A DNA stretch of 64,000 nt from Phlebopus portentosus. Taxonomy: Eukaryota > Basidiomycota > Agaricomycetes > Boletales > Boletinellaceae. The notes beneath the pieces were generated by a model. The model made no database searches, was not told the origin of the DNA, and saw nothing but the letters and a program-made list of their open reading frames with translations. Shown piece after piece: positions 1-12,873 of the stretch; within the stretch, counting starts at the first letter, position 1, and every line of letters begins with the position of its first letter. The stretch is from assembly GCA_037892935.1 (NCBI GenBank), contig JAYXKI010000004.1, positions 558,001 through 622,000 on the forward strand. The letters run 5' to 3'. A program made the translations under genes and the position numbers.

Positions 1-884
1 ATTTTTCAATATTTTTCAAAATGTCGTCTCCAACTGCATTAATGATTGTCGTCGACAAACCAGAAAGGATCAGCATAGATATGATAAAAACATTGATATC
101 ACCGCAGACTTCGTTAATTATTCCAGTCTTTGCAGACTCAAGTCTTGTTGCGGCTTCAAGTTCGACTTCTCTGACCATCAACTCGAGGTCGCGATCGATC
201 GACATCGAGTCTACTTCTGACACAGGGGGCAAAACCCTATTTCCGAACCTGAAATTTTTGATCCGGAACTGGAATCCAGCCAATCAGAGGCGAGCTTTCC
301 AATTCTGTTTCCTATATAAGCGGCCCAGAAAAGTAATTCTGCCCCCTGTGTGACTCAATATACATTTACCGTCTTCCGATCCGAATCTTGGCCGTACATC
401 ACCATCTTCTGTTGTTTGGAAATACTTGCCCTCATTGCCATCGTCATTAATATTGCTCTTCTCGAACTTCCTCTTCTTCAAGTTCAATAAAATATTATGC
501 AAAAAGCAGTACTAGTGACACCGGTATAGGTAAAGGGGACCCCCGAGTCTATTTAAATGCAATGATTTTAACTAAGAATGGAAAGGGGAAAGCAAAAGCT
601 TATCACCGAAAGCGAAGTTGGGTAATACCGCAGAAAATGATGCGGACAGAAGAGGGTGTGTCTACATGTAACGTACAGAACGACGAATTGATGTAAGATA
701 TCCAGATTATGCTATAGAAGCCGAACAGGCACGAGGTGGAAGAATATGCAGTTAGTCACGGTATATGGCTAGGCAAAGGCTAAAGGAGTTGGTTCGGATG
801 CTTCGCGGTTCGTGTTTCTCGTGAGGTGGATGAGGATGCGAAGGAAACATAGCGAGTGATCAAATGCCGAATGTATCGAAACCC
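1..884. other. Gene-poor left edge
   Basis: No convincing gene is seen. The ORFs here are short and show no recognisable domain. The stretch holds the 218-353 inverted-repeat unit described separately and ends at the stop codon of the minus-strand HMG-CoA synthase gene. Confidence 0.5.
218..353. repeat. Short terminal-inverted-repeat / LTR-like unit
   Basis: TGACACAGGGGGCA at 218-231 and TGCCCCCTGTGTGA at 340-353 are inverted copies matching at 13 of 14 positions, and they bound a 136-bp unit. A TATATAAG box lies inside at about 313-320, just before the right repeat. That layout suits a small MITE or a piece of an LTR with its promoter. No flanking target-site duplication was found, so the class is unresolved. 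Confidence 0.45.
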
Positions 885-2706
885 TTATGCTATCGGAGCA
901 CGGCCGTATTTGCGTCGGTATTTGGCATCAATGTTCTCGAGGTAATAAGCACCAGGCCAGATGTTGTCTATCGAGCCTTCAGGAACGTACGAACCCGCAT
1001 TGTGGTTCTTCTCGCGAAGCTATGCAAGGCAAAAATATTTTAGTCAGTCAAGTGAACTAAATAAACCGCGTGGAAAACACGAGGAAGGGTTTGAAGTGTG
1101 GAAAGACGTACCTTCAATGCTTCGACATATTCCTGGCAGGGCACAACTTTCATGGACGCCAATCGGTTCAAGAGGTCCATCTTCTCGCGAATCTCCGTGG
1201 TGTCGCCTTTCACGTGAATGGTGTAGAATGAGGACGCGCATCCGGAGCCGTAGGCGAACATGCTGATACGCTTCCCTCGGAGCTCCGAGGGCGGGACGGC
1301 AGAGATGAGGGAGGCGAGGCCACCGTACAATGAGGCGGTGTACATGTTTCCGCAGCGCTTCGCGCAATGCATAGATGGGAGGACCGCGGCTTTGTGCTGA
1401 GCACCTGCGAGAGCTATGAAAAGCTTCTCGAGAGCCTTGTCAGTGAGTGATTCTGCGGGTGAAACCTTGAGCAGTGCGTCGGCATCAGGGATATTGACGA
1501 ATTTGGGACTTGAGGGATTGGAGAGGAAGTCGTTGTACAAGAGACGGGCGTGGCCCTTCTGGACCAGTTTCCCATACGGTGAGTGGAAGACGGGGTAGTC
1601 GATACTGTCTAGAGAGAAGATGGCTTTCGGGTCCTCTTCTTTCTTCTCTGCACTGCCGTTCTCGCCGTTTGAGATACCGAGACCGGTCGTGCACTTGTAT
1701 CGCTTCGCAGTCTTCTCGCGGAAGCGCGAGTAGGCATTGTCGAGAGCAGTGATGTAGGTCGTGATGGAACCCGGACCGTCGACTTCTGGGTATTCCGAGT
1801 CCAGCTTCGGCTTGTAGAAGTCGTACGTGTTCGCCATATACGTGCCATGAATCGCTGTAAATCAAGCAAATCAAGGAAATAAGAACCAATTCCGTAAGCC
1901 TGAATTGAGAAGCACGCAAAAAATAAAAATAAAAAAATCTTACGTTCGAAGACCAATGGGGCATTCGGGCCGATAAGCATGGCACACGCGCCTGCGCCAC
2001 CGACCGGGCGTGCACCACCTTCCGCATAAATTGCAATGTCGCCGGCAAAAACGATGGCATTACGTCCGTCCCAGGAGGCGCTCTCGATCCAGTTTACCGA
2101 GTTGAAGAGTGCAGCTGTCGAGCCGTAGCAGGCGTTCTTGGAGTCGATACCCTCAATGTCAGTGTTGCCTGCTGCGGCAAACAGGTCCATGAGCACCGTC
2201 TTGACAGACTTGGACTTGTCAATGATTGTCTCTGTGCCGACGTCAAGGCGGCCGATGGAGCATGGGTCGATGTTGTACTTCTCCAGCAACGAAGACACGA
2301 CTGCAACACAGGGCACATGTAAGCAAACACAATGTTTTCGAGTTCTTCCGACCCAAGGCGAGCATCGGATAGTTTGGAAGGTTGATGCTTACCGGTCAAG
2401 GCTAAGGAATTGATATCCTCGCGGTCATCTGTGCATGCCATGTACTGCTGTCCGAGACCGATGGTGTACTTGCCCTTGGCAACACCGTCGAACACTTCAA
2501 GGTCCTCCTCTGAGATGCACTGCGCGTGTGCCATGTCAATGTCAGTTTGTTGCCCGCCCCGAGGATGAGAGTAAACATACACGACGGGGGAAGTACATCT
2601 CCATAGCAAGGATACCGACATCCTTCGGGCGGGGACTCTCCACACCGTCTGCGACCTCGAGAGGCGAGATAGGTGTAACGGGTTCAGAACTGGGCGCAGC
2701 AACCAT
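885..2706 (-). CDS. ERG13: Hydroxymethylglutaryl-CoA synthase
   Basis: Condenses acetyl-CoA with acetoacetyl-CoA to HMG-CoA, the committed early step of the mevalonate/ergosterol pathway, in the cytosol. Five exons reconstruct cleanly (2581-2706, 2393-2519, 1944-2300, 1112-1854, 885-1019) and sum to 1488 nt, giving 495 aa in one frame, a normal length for the family. The catalytic cysteine lies in [11 protein letters not shown], the general-base region in [14 protein letters not shown], and the active-site histidine in [17 protein letters not shown]. The family signature [10 protein letters not shown] carries Val where Thr is usual. The C-terminus ([19 protein letters not shown], then a stop after GRAPIA) is also typical. 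The start is the only ATG that opens the conserved frame. A TATA-like box lies about 90 bp upstream. Confidence 0.95.
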
Positions 2707-5336
2707 GGTGTTTGAAGAAGCGGTACAACAACAAGAATAAAAGGGTGGAGGAGGATAAGGAGGTTGGGGAGCTGAATGAGAGAGGGACGACGGGATTTAT
2801 ATCTTGAGGGAGGAGGGGGACAGAATAAATAGGGATAAAAAAAGTCGGGTAGAAATTAAATTCTAGCCCAACCGTTGAATAGATGGCTTGTGGTACGATT
2901 CCATCTCTCATTTTTTTATTCTTTTTTTCCCGTAGATAAAGTCTAAAACTCTGCTTGTCCTTCCCTTTATGGTGGTATACACTTTCCCGATCGGGAGATC
3001 AGCGCGTGTATATCCCGAGTTCCCCAATTCATTTTCCGCCTACGACGCCTTCTTCTGGCGCGCCGCAGCCTAAGCGATTCATTCGTCCATCGAATAATCG
3101 TACGATGAGCAGTGCAAAGTATTACAACAACAACAACCAACTCAGCTCAGCCCTCCCATTGTTACACATGAAACAGATACTCTATGCCACCATTCTCCGT
3201 TCCCAACGCAGGCGGCACCATGTATGTAACATTTTAGCACATCCATTTCGTTGATACCGTCACAGGAAAAAAGTCCCCGCGTTGGGGTGCATAATTAGCT
3301 TCGATCGCGCTTTGCCTCGTATTACATGCGCATACACCCAATTGTCTCGAAGACCTACTTCGTACCTATATCAAATATATCCCCAGTGATAAGACAAGCG
3401 CTGCTGTTGCATATTCGAGTTTCTGCTCTCAATTAAGATCACCGGACTCAGATACACGGTATTACCGGAGATCATCAAATAAAAAAGTTTGTGATTTGGT
3501 ATATATGGTATGGTATGCAAAAAATGCGATACATGTCCGGTCTCGCACTGGTCGGTCGTTCATGTATCATCATCATGATTCAGCTGTGGCGGCGTCTCAG
3601 ATTGTAACGGACGAGAAGTACAATCGCATTTCTAATTGCCCCGTAGTGCGACATGTTAGGAGGCGAAATAAGACACCCGACCGAGAAAACATGGCAGCCG
3701 TGCTAAACCGTGAATTACCATCGATCCATTGATTGGACCCACTTGTCAAACACGCGCATATCCAGCAAACAAAAGGAGCAGAAACGAACATTCAAACAAG
3801 GGTACTTTGATAAGTCTCGATAAATTCAGATTTAAACGTGCCTAGCCCCAGAGTGCCGCACGGTCTTCCAAGAATATTCGAAGCATCCGCGATGCGCACG
3901 AGTTCGCCAATGCTTCGGAACAGACGGCTTGAATGAGAAATCGAGACCCAGGATGAACCAGGATGCGGAATCTCGTCCTCAACCCCGAGACCGCCGTCCT
4001 GCATCGTACATAATTCCAACGTATAGCTTGCTACAGACTTGCTTCCGCCTATCTTGCGGTAAAGTTTTCAAGAAAAAAAAATCCGGTGCACGATGCAACT
4101 AACCCAGAACAATTTCTCCATCTTATCTCGCGTACTTTCACCGGAAGACCGCTCGGAGTGGCGATAGCTGCGAAACTAGCTCAGTTGCGCAAAGGCAGTT
4201 TAGATCCTGGGGAAGCGGAAACAGGGACTCCATCACTCGCAGAGACCGAGCCAGCGCCAAATCAATACAGTGAGAACCCAAGATCCAACGGCTGAGCGCC
4301 ATGCTCCCCCATCGGCGGTATTGCCAATCAATTCGTCCTCAATATTGTATGCATGAATGTAGATACTTACAGACACACCAATTCTGGAGTGATTTGAGAT
4401 TTCCTGACGATAAGACATGGGGCATTTGCACGTAACAATCGAGATCTAAGACGACTCACCGCATCCCCAAGAGTCCGAATCGAACCTTTGAACGTTTACC
4501 CTGTACTGCTCGGCGAGATTTGGAGCAAAGGTGCGTCAAGAGATACCCGGACATGGTATAGGCTCCCCCAATTTAACGTGCTAATGAGCAATCCATCCGT
4601 CTTCATGCCGGTGCTGCAGTTTGATGGGATGGAGATAGCATCGTAGTTAACTCAAGGAATGATCGCTCTGCGGTGCGATAACAATGATGCTGTACGGTAG
4701 GTACACCCAGGTTGTCGTAAATTCCATAGCTGCTAGAATATATTATTTGATATGATACGCATGTCTATATAGAATCGGTCAGACGTCTCAATTTGGGAAG
4801 CAAGCTGCAAACCTACCTATCCAGGCCACCTCTGAACGAGCGCTCCCCAGAGCAAAATGATGCACTTGGCAGCTCACCTATACCAGTGACCAAGACAGCT
4901 ATGCATAAGGGTAGGCGACTAGCCATAATATAAAGAGCCCAGACTCGGAGGATCGCTGAAGTCGGCCAAAGAACCAGAGGACAGACATCTTGGATCATGC
5001 CTAAGGACATCCGGCCCTTTCACGAACATGACATGTTCATGTCCACATCGTACCTGTTTTCTTTTCATAAGATTCAACGCATGCTGTTGTGCATCCGCTT
5101 GAAAAGTACGAACAATTCTGAAAGAAAATGAAGGTTGACTACGAGAGATGCTGCATCGAGTTTGATTCCGAAAAGAAACCTTGTTACCGTCACGTGGATA
5201 CGGTTATGATGAATGCTATTGTTTACTGCGATCCATGTTCTCTATCACCATGTAGTAACCACTTCACCTCCTGTAACTTCCACGTAGTCTACCACCTTTG
5301 CAAGCTTGTCGCCACTTACACCTCCTCACCACCACG
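2707..5336. other. Long intergenic region (2.6 kb)
   Basis: Apart from the ERG13 promoter at the left, no gene can be supported. A minus-strand stretch at about 4813-5010 encodes a hydrophobic segment (reading around ILRVWALYIMASRLPLC) that faintly resembles fungal multi-pass membrane proteins. Its frame stops soon after the predicted splice, so at most it is a relic. Confidence 0.4.
2795..2801 (-). promoter_or_regulatory. TATA-like box upstream of ERG13
   Basis: On the minus strand the sequence reads TATAAAT, about 90 bp before the ERG13 start codon. This is a plausible core promoter element by position and motif only. Confidence 0.35.
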
Positions 5337-6396
5337 ATGGATGATGAATCGGACTCGTCGCCTTCACTCTCACCAAGCGCCGTAGCAGACTTGAGTTCAA
5401 GCATTTCGGGCCTTGACCTCGAAATCACGCCTGCATCTCCTCCTTTTGATGGCCCAGAAGGAGACGTCATCCTGCGAACGTCAGATTCCGTCGACTTCTG
5501 GGTACTCAGAGCCGTCTTGGGACTAGCATCTCCCGTATTCAAGACAATGTTTACCCTTCCCCAACCGACCGTCAAGCAGGAAGAACAAACGCTGCCTCCG
5601 ATAATCCCTATCAGCGAATCGAGCAGGACGATTGATCTCCTACTACGCTTATGTTATCCTATCGAGGCTCCTCGATTGTCGGACCAAGGCGTAACGCTCA
5701 TCGGTGATGTCCTTGGCGCGGCGTTGAAATACGAAATTGGAGCTGTCGTTGAGTGGACACGAAAGGCTCTGAAAAAATGCGCGGAGCTGAGCAGCAAGAA
5801 CGCGATTGCTGCGTATGCGATAGCGTGCCATCTGAAGTTGGCGGACGAAGCGCGCGTTGCGGCGATGGCGTGCCTCAAATGGCCTTTCCCTGGTCCGACA
5901 GTGCCGCAACTTGCTCTGATGTCTGGACTTGATTACTACAACCTTCTCCAATATCACAGAAAAGTCGCCGAATCAATTATCGGTCTCTTCACAAAAAATC
6001 GCTATATTTTCGTGACGTCAACTTGCGCGCCGATAAACCCTCGTAGCCATACGTGTTCAGGGAGCAAGAAGCTCTCGTATACAATCAATGATGAGATTAT
6101 TGATGTCGCGGAATATATCTGGTGGTCCTCTTCAAAGACGGTGCTCTGCGAGGTTTTCAAGGTATCACCACTTGCTACGGAGAAGCTTTCGCTGTGGACT
6201 CTTGCTCCCATTCTGGAGGCCACCGAATGCCACATTTGCAAGAACACGTTCTTGCACGGATGGGATAAAGCGCGAGAAGCTATCATCGCTGAAATGCGGA
6301 AAAAGGCGGTCAAGGTAAGATGCTTCTTGCCTCCTTAAGTCCGGCATTCACCCTTCGAGTCATTCACAGGTTGAGTTGTCATTGTCCTGGAAGTAG
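5337..6396 (+). CDS. BTB/POZ domain protein
   Basis: The start is the ATG at 5337 (MDDESDSS). Exon 1 is 5337-6314, a 55-bp intron follows (GTAAGA to CACAG, 6315-6369), and a final 27-nt exon (6370-6396) adds VELSLSWK, giving 334 aa. Without the splice the frame would end in CFLPP at 6338. The BTB fold occupies about residues 35-135 (GDVILRTSDSVDFWVLRAVL, ASPVFKTMF). It is followed by an alpha-helical region and a C-terminal Cys pair (ATECHICKNTF). Such proteins are greatly expanded in Agaricomycetes and may mediate protein interaction or act as cullin-3 adaptors. The function here is unknown. A frameshifted relative lies at 59704-61071. Confidence 0.85.
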
Positions 6397-6957
6397 TTGC
6401 CGATGCTATAATCTTGCCGTTATCAATATTATATATTGGCTGCACGATCCGTTCCAGCGTCAAAATTATGAGTGCTACTATTAATCGTAAAATAATATGA
6501 ACACCATACTCATTAGGATCAAAAGGCTCTTCTTTTCGTGCTTTCTGTGATTGGGGACCAACTTACTATTACCAAACGAGGCGAACCTTTGCATGGGCAC
6601 GAGAGGTAGCTATTTATCTTTGGTTTCGGGATATGATCTCTAGGCAGGTTCCTACAGACGGTTCCTGCGATACCGGTCAAGATCTATGTGCAGGATGTTT
6701 CTGACGTTGTGTAATGCCATTGACGACTTCGCAAGTGTGAAATAGATGCAGGATTATCTATAAACTCAGATAAATAGAATTTCTTTGTATGTGGATTAGA
6801 TTGCGAGATTCTATCGTTCTCCCTCTTCTTAGCTTGCACCTCTGTAGCCTCGCATGTTGCGAACGGGAGATTTGGAGATGAGTCGGTGTGATTTGAATTG
6901 AGAGTGCGCACAGTTATCGGGCTCTTTATTAATAAATACCCTTCCTTAACATATTAA
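6397..6957. other. Intergenic between BTB gene and tRNA-Ala
   Basis: About 560 bp, AT-rich, with no ORF of note. It presumably carries the BTB terminator and the 5' flank of the tRNA. Nothing else is recognised. Confidence 0.4.
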
Positions 6958-7050
6958 GGGTACTTAGCTCAGTTGGTAGAGCGTACGCTTCGCATTATTA
7001 GACCCCTGACTCTGTGCGTAAGGTCGCGTGTTCGATTCGCGCAGTATCCA
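6958..7050 (+). tRNA. tRNA-Ala (anticodon CGC) with 20-nt intron
   Basis: The full cloverleaf can be drawn by hand. The acceptor stem GGGTACT pairs with AGTATCC, followed by discriminator A at 7050. The D arm is GCTC-AGTTGGTA-GAGC, the anticodon stem is TACGC/GCGTA, and the T arm is GCGTG-TTCGATT-CGCGC. The anticodon CGC is followed by A37 and then a 20-nt intron (about 7001-7020) at the canonical position one base 3' of the anticodon. The third acceptor pair is G3:U70, the classical alanine identity element. The mature length is 73 nt. A short T run follows the gene. Confidence 0.9.
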
Positions 7051-7231
7051 TTTTAAGGAGTCTCATAAAGAAATATATAATTTTTTTTTATTGTTCACCA
7101 GCTCATTTTCCACCATATGAATGTTGTATGATATTGATAATATTGCAAAATATTCAGTACCCAGTAAGATTTGGGCTTGTAGCTGTCGAGCAGCGGTAAT
7201 TTGCAGTGCATATAAAGTGCTCAAACCATCT

Positions 7232-9743
7232 TTACAGGGTGTATTTATAACCACTCCATTTATCGCCCTTGTCCCTTATTGCCTCTTCCACACTCTGATA
7301 TGTTCCATTCTTCTTGTTGAGTCCAGGTTCACTGTCATTCACACCGACGACTATTTCGTCTCGCTCTCCACGAGCACGGGCAGCATTCTCCCTACGCAGG
7401 AAGAATAGCATGATGTTTGCTGCGACAAAGCCCCAGCCGATGTAGAGAATAACAATCCCATGGCCAAGGATGTATCGAGGTGCGTCCTTGGCACGGTACT
7501 AGACAGGATGGATGCATATTAAGTTTCGAGGCAACGTCAATCAGAATTCTTGCTCACCGCGTTGGACGTCGCAGCGCCGTTGATATTGCCACTGTACAAT
7601 TGATTCAGGGCGAATGTGTCTTCAAGTAGAGGGAATAAACTCACAATCCGATGACCCAGCCCAAGGAGACACTTCGCTTGTATGTACCCTCTACGTTGTT
7701 TGAGACCCATGCACTATCCAAGACGGTAAGAGAATAAATATCGGAGAGGACAAAATCTTACATGATATTTGCTGTTAATTTGTTAGGTCCTGGTTCAGCA
7801 TGGAAGGACGAAAAACATTCTGTATGGGCTTACGAATCAATGGATAAATTCCGCTGGAACAAGCCATGTTAGATACAGGACCACGCTCAACGAGTAATTA
7901 CTCACCAGGCAGCGAGATAGACGGCAAAGTACGACAGAGCGGCAGACCTTGAGAAGATGAGGATGATATATGCCACAACCCCTGCAACCTGTCAGTAGAT
8001 TACAAGGATCTTTCACCTGATACTTACCGAGTGAGAAGCAGCCGCTACGACGGTGTTAGTCTTCCGACAGGTATGACATGGATGCACCAAGGACTTACAT
8101 CGTGAAATAACCACGTCGCCCATAACGATCAGCCAGAAAGCCTACAGTACATGTCCAGATGCATGCCAGTACATATACTGGGACAGTCAGCAAGTTTGCT
8201 GGAGTAGCTTGAAATCCTGGTAATAATCGTCGCCTCAGTTCATACCTTAGCTGATGGATAGCTAGCTACATACCCAGCTGGTTGATAATAGAAGGCAAGA
8301 AGAGCGCAAATCCGTATAGTGGCCCATTTGCGCCAGTGTACAGAATCACTGAATCGTTCTTCAGCATCCGTGGCTCGGAAATGTAATTGCAGGCACGTAC
8401 TTCCGACCCAAGTCTTCCAATCTATCACGCTATCCCAGATGTACTTCCATCTGGCCTCCTCTCCACCAGCCGAGAACATTCCATCATTTTGCAGGCGTGT
8501 TATAACCGCAACCCTCTCTTTGTCAGACAGAAATCGTGCGGTGTCTGGGAAATCCTGGATGACGAAGAAAGAAATAGCTCCAACAACGACAGATAGCAGG
8601 CCCTCTAAAATAAAGATCCATGCCCTGCCAATTCGGTCAATAAAAGACGAACGGTACGAAACGGTTACTTTACCAAGCGGGTTTCCCGCCAATACCATCC
8701 ATTTTTGAGATGGCTGCCTAAACAAAACCTCAGGGCATGATTACTTCGGGAACAACTATCAACTCCTTACCGCGAGAAGTCCTCCGAACGCCCCCGAGAC
8801 GGTCGCGGCTGAGAAGAAAAGGGCGGCGCGAAGACCGAATTCGGAGCGCTTATACCAACTACGTGGAAACACAAAAGTAAGTAGCCATTCGGCGGAGGTA
8901 GCTAGAGTTTCTGTGCATGAATAGAAGCTCTAGGAAAATGAGGAAGAGAAAATAATCTCATATTAAGGCAGGATCGGAAGATCGGAAATGGATTGCACTA
9001 GCACGAGGACAATGATGGAGTGCGTTCTCACCATGACAAGTAATAGTTCACCCCTGGGAAGAGACCGGCTTCAAATGTACCAAGCATCCATCGCATCGCT
9101 ATAATCGATGCATTTTGAGGTCGGGTAAGTAAAATTGAACACCGACATACCGAAGAGGCCTCCAAAGTCATGCACCAGCCCTTGGACGGTCTTCGAATGA
9201 CTAAGTTAGGAGCTTCAATCCATAATAAGCAAAACTTACCATCATGATTCCCCACAATAGCATGATCGAAGAAAGCCATATAGACGGTCGTAGTCGCTTG
9301 AGAAAGATGTTTGAAGGTACCTGGGAAGAGAATTAGAAAGCTAGCTGGACAGCAAATTCACCACTTACATCTAGAAGTGCATATGGGATGAAGAATATCG
9401 ACAAACAGATTAGGTATTGAGTATCCGTGATATGCAGATCCGCCTCCAGGTTATATAACTGCAAAGCGTCAGCTACAAGGTATAACAAGCTGATCTGGAG
9501 GCGAACCTTCGCATTTCCTATGCTCGACCTGTCTAAGAAAGCAACAAGATATAGTAGAGATAGCCAAGGTATAAGCACCAAATCGATTTTGCGAACGAGT
9601 TTTTTGTCATCGATGGCATCCGTATTATCGCCGTTAATACTAGGTGATACAGGTGACGTGTCGGCAAGCACAGTGCGAGCCTTCTCATCATCAGATGTCG
9701 GGGTAGATGAACCAGTAGCACGCTTGATATCCTCAGAAGACAT
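7232..9743 (-). CDS. MFS transporter, anion:cation symporter type (copy 1)
   Basis: Plasma-membrane major facilitator of the fungal allantoate/nicotinate-type (Dal5/Tna1-like) group. The ORF starts at the ATG at 9743 with a hydrophilic N-terminus, then RKIDLVLIPWLSLLYLVAFLDRSSIGNAK, the usual first membrane segment. Later exons give a Gly-rich helix around GTFEAGLFPGVNYYLSCWYKR, GRAWIFILEGL with VIQDFPDTA after the central loop, and a C-terminal tail ending DKGDKWSGYKYTL. The gene is split by roughly ten or more short introns, so exact exon edges were not all fixed. It is a tandem paralogue of the gene at 10438-12873, with the same tail motif. The substrate cannot be told from sequence; small organic anions are usual for the group. 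Confidence 0.85.
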
Positions 9744-10437
9744 GTTCGGACAAGTAAAGTCTCGATTATCAGTGGACCGTTAAGGATAGGTGGGGGCGGG
9801 ACTGAAAGAAAGACTTGCGCCGTGCTCTTACGAACTGGTGGAGATCTCTTTGGCATAGTGATCTTGCTTATCTTTATAGGCGGATTCCGCTTCATTTGTC
9901 AGTCGAGAAGGACAAGGTTCCTGCACACGGATGAGCTTCTAAGTTTGTATGGGGCCATATCCTTGCCTCTCACGCTAGAATTTCTCAGCGAGAAGCAGCA
10001 CCGCCATAAGCCTGACAAGGAGATGGAACTCACATGCCCGTGTCGAGTGGTATACGGTAGAGCAGCTGGGTTCGAAGGTGGTGAAAGTAGTCACAAAGGC
10101 CCGGGTACCAGTTCGAGATGAACGAGGCTCAAAGCTTAGCGTCATTGAGGGAAGATTGAATTCGTTGGACGATCCAGTTTTCTTGCAGACCGAAAGACCA
10201 GAAAAGTACGTTGATAGCCGCGGAGAAGCGTTAGGTCCCCTTTCGACCACGATCCAAATTCTCCGCAACCGAGTACCCTGAGTTAGAGCGGTCCGTTCGG
10301 TAAAACCAGGAATCAAGAAAGGTCAGCCAATGACATGTGCTTACATCACACGGAATAAAAAGTGTGATTTACGTATGAAATATCCCAGCCGCGATTGACT
10401 GACTTTGTATTTTCAGCTAAAGGATAAGATCTCTAGC
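9744..10437. other. Intergenic between the two MFS genes
   Basis: About 690 bp, holding the promoter of MFS copy 1 and the 3' flank of copy 2. The ORFs in it have no recognisable domain. Nothing else was seen. Confidence 0.4.
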
Positions 10438-12873
10438 TCAGGTCATATATCTGTACCCGCTCCACCTGTCCCCTTTATCTCTCTTTGCAGTTTCCACAGC
10501 ATCATAGCATCCATTGCGAACATCACCAACGATTTCTGGGTCAGCAATGACTTCATCGCGCTCGCCACGATCACGCCTCTTGTTCTCTGCACTAAGAAGG
10601 AAATGGAAGGCAGTTGAGCCGAACAAGCCTATCAAGATAAACCCGAGGGTTACGGCATGCCCGAGCATGTACCAAGGTGTATCGCGAGAGCGGTACTGAG
10701 GTACAATTATTAGCAACATCAAAGGAGAAACATATCAACAACTCCTGACTGTATTCGCCGTGAAGGCTCCTGTAAGGTTTCCGCTTGAGGCAAAAGTCAG
10801 ACAACAATATTCTCATAGGCGGCAAAAGACATACCAGCCGATTGCTATCGCCAATGAAACGCTGCGCTTGTAGGATCCCTCAAAATTATTGGAGACCCAA
10901 GCTACCGAGTTTGCTGATATCGTGAAGCATTGCCCGTCAAACCACGATCGTTCCAAGGGACAAATTCATACTTACGAATAGAGGGGAAGATCCCACTAGA
11001 AATCGAGGAAAAGACATTGTTAAGGATCAGGATATCCAAACGTCGATGTACTCTCACATTGCCGCCACGAATGTTGCAAAATACGATAATGCAGCGTGTC
11101 TGGATAATAAGAGGATGATGTATCCTGCTCCAGCTGCTTGAACGTCAGTAAGTCTGCAAGAAGTCTTTCATAGAGGGATCACATACTGATAACAGACATG
11201 GCGCTGTCATAGGTATCGTTAGCAAATTATGTAACAGAGGCGGAAAAAATTTATACATAGCGAGGTACCCGCGCTTTCCTATCCGATCGGCTATATAGCC
11301 AATATAGCATGCGAAAATGCTGGCTACGACATACACAGGGACAGTAAGCAAGTTTGCAGGAGTCGCAGCGAAGCCTTCAAGAGTATGCTTGAGTTAGGCA
11401 CAGAGAATGTCTCGAGGCTATGTAATCGCACCTAACTGGGAGATAATGCTCGGGAGAAACAGCGAGAAAGCGTAAAGTGGACCATCAGCACCTGGAGCGC
11501 CGCGCCCAAAGACTCGTAAGAATATTTAATGAGAGATTGTCAAGAAGGGCACCTTACCGATTGTAACAGTAGCACCCATCCATGTTTTCCAATCCGTAAG
11601 AGCCTGCCAAACGTATCGCCATCTCAGCTGTTCTCCCGCGGCAGAGAACTGATCGTCCGTCTGTAGACGGCGAATGACAAACGCTCGTTCTTCCTCAGAG
11701 AGAAAGCGAGCAGTAGCAGGGTAGTCTTGAATGAAGAAGAAAGAAGCGAATGCGACGAGGAGAGTGATAAGACCTTCAATGATGAAGATCCAAGCCCTAT
11801 ATGTATTTCCAGCAGAGAATAACCAGTCGGAAATGAAATCTTACTGACCAGGCAGGTCTTCCTCCAATACCATCCATCTTCGAAATAGCTGCCTGCGGTG
11901 ACGGCGTCAAAACGGTAATACTGAAGAATACCGGTTGATACCTACCGCCAGAAGACCACCAAATGCGCCTGCGGATGTGACTGCTGAGTTGAACACCGCA
12001 AGGCGGAATCCAATTTCATTGCGCTTATACCAGCTACTCACACGCAAAATAGGCACCTCAGCAACAGTCTGTCCATTGTGACTTACCAAGAAAAGTAGAA
12101 TGCTGATCCGACGTAGAATCCAGCTTCAAATACACCGAGTAATAACCGTGTCGCTTCGGGAATCGATCAGTAATCATACCCAGATGAACAGCAGAGAAGG
12201 AGATACCTAATAAACCACCAAAATTGTGCACAAATCCTTGGACGACCTATAAATATTGTGACGAGGTTGCTGTCACTCGAATGGAACAACAGCGGATAAA
12301 CTACGCACCATGACTGTTCCCCAGCACACCATGATCGATGACAGCCAGACCGATGGAGTCAGTCGCTTCAGACAGATGTTTGCAGGTGCCTAAGCGTACG
12401 TAGTATAAGTATTACTTATCGACCAGAACAAAGTGAACAATTAAAAGAGGCTGACCTCGAAGAAAGCATAAGGTACGAAAAACAGAGAAAGGCAAAGGAG
12501 GTACTGGGTGTCCGTGATACGCAGGTCCTGTTCCATGCCATATAACTGGGGGGTTATTAATCAGTCTATGAACTTCGGCATGCCTCAAAGTGTCACTCGC
12601 CTTTGCATTGCCGATACCCGCACGGTCAAGGAAGGACATGAGGTATAACACTCCCAGCCACGGAATCAATGTAAAGTCGAGGCGACGCAGGAGTCGTTTC
12701 TCGTCGATAGTAGTGGATGCAGACGACTTTTCTGCAGCACTATCCTGTGAACTTGAGGCATCGGCCTTGCAGACTACCAGCTCCACCTCATCCAGCTCTA
12801 TCTCGACGCACGGCTTGTCCGCATCTTCGTCGAGATTGTCTATCTTCACAACAGATATCTTGTCTTCTTGCAT
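10438..12873 (-). CDS. MFS transporter, anion:cation symporter type (copy 2)
   Basis: Tandem paralogue of the 7232-9743 gene on the same strand. It starts at the ATG at 12873 with an acidic N-terminus (VEIELDEVELVV), followed by RRLDFTLIPWLGVLYLMSFL and DRAGIGNAK, then the conserved GVFEAGFYVGSAFYFSWYKR region around 12110-12150. The C-terminus is TAKRDKGDRWSGYRYMT, nearly the same as in copy 1. Many short introns occur at positions broadly like those of copy 1. It is a 12-helix plasma-membrane transporter by family, with the substrate unknown. The N-termini have diverged fully while the core is kept, which suggests an old duplication. Confidence 0.85.

Noticed and set aside
4813..5010. Minus-strand hydrophobic ORF as a membrane protein gene
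   Set aside because: Only one helix-like segment is seen, and the frame stops after the best splice. Too weak to call a gene.
7232..12873. The two MFS genes as part of a metabolite cluster
   Set aside because: No backbone synthase, tailoring enzymes or regulator lie nearby. The neighbours are a tRNA, a BTB gene and ATP1.
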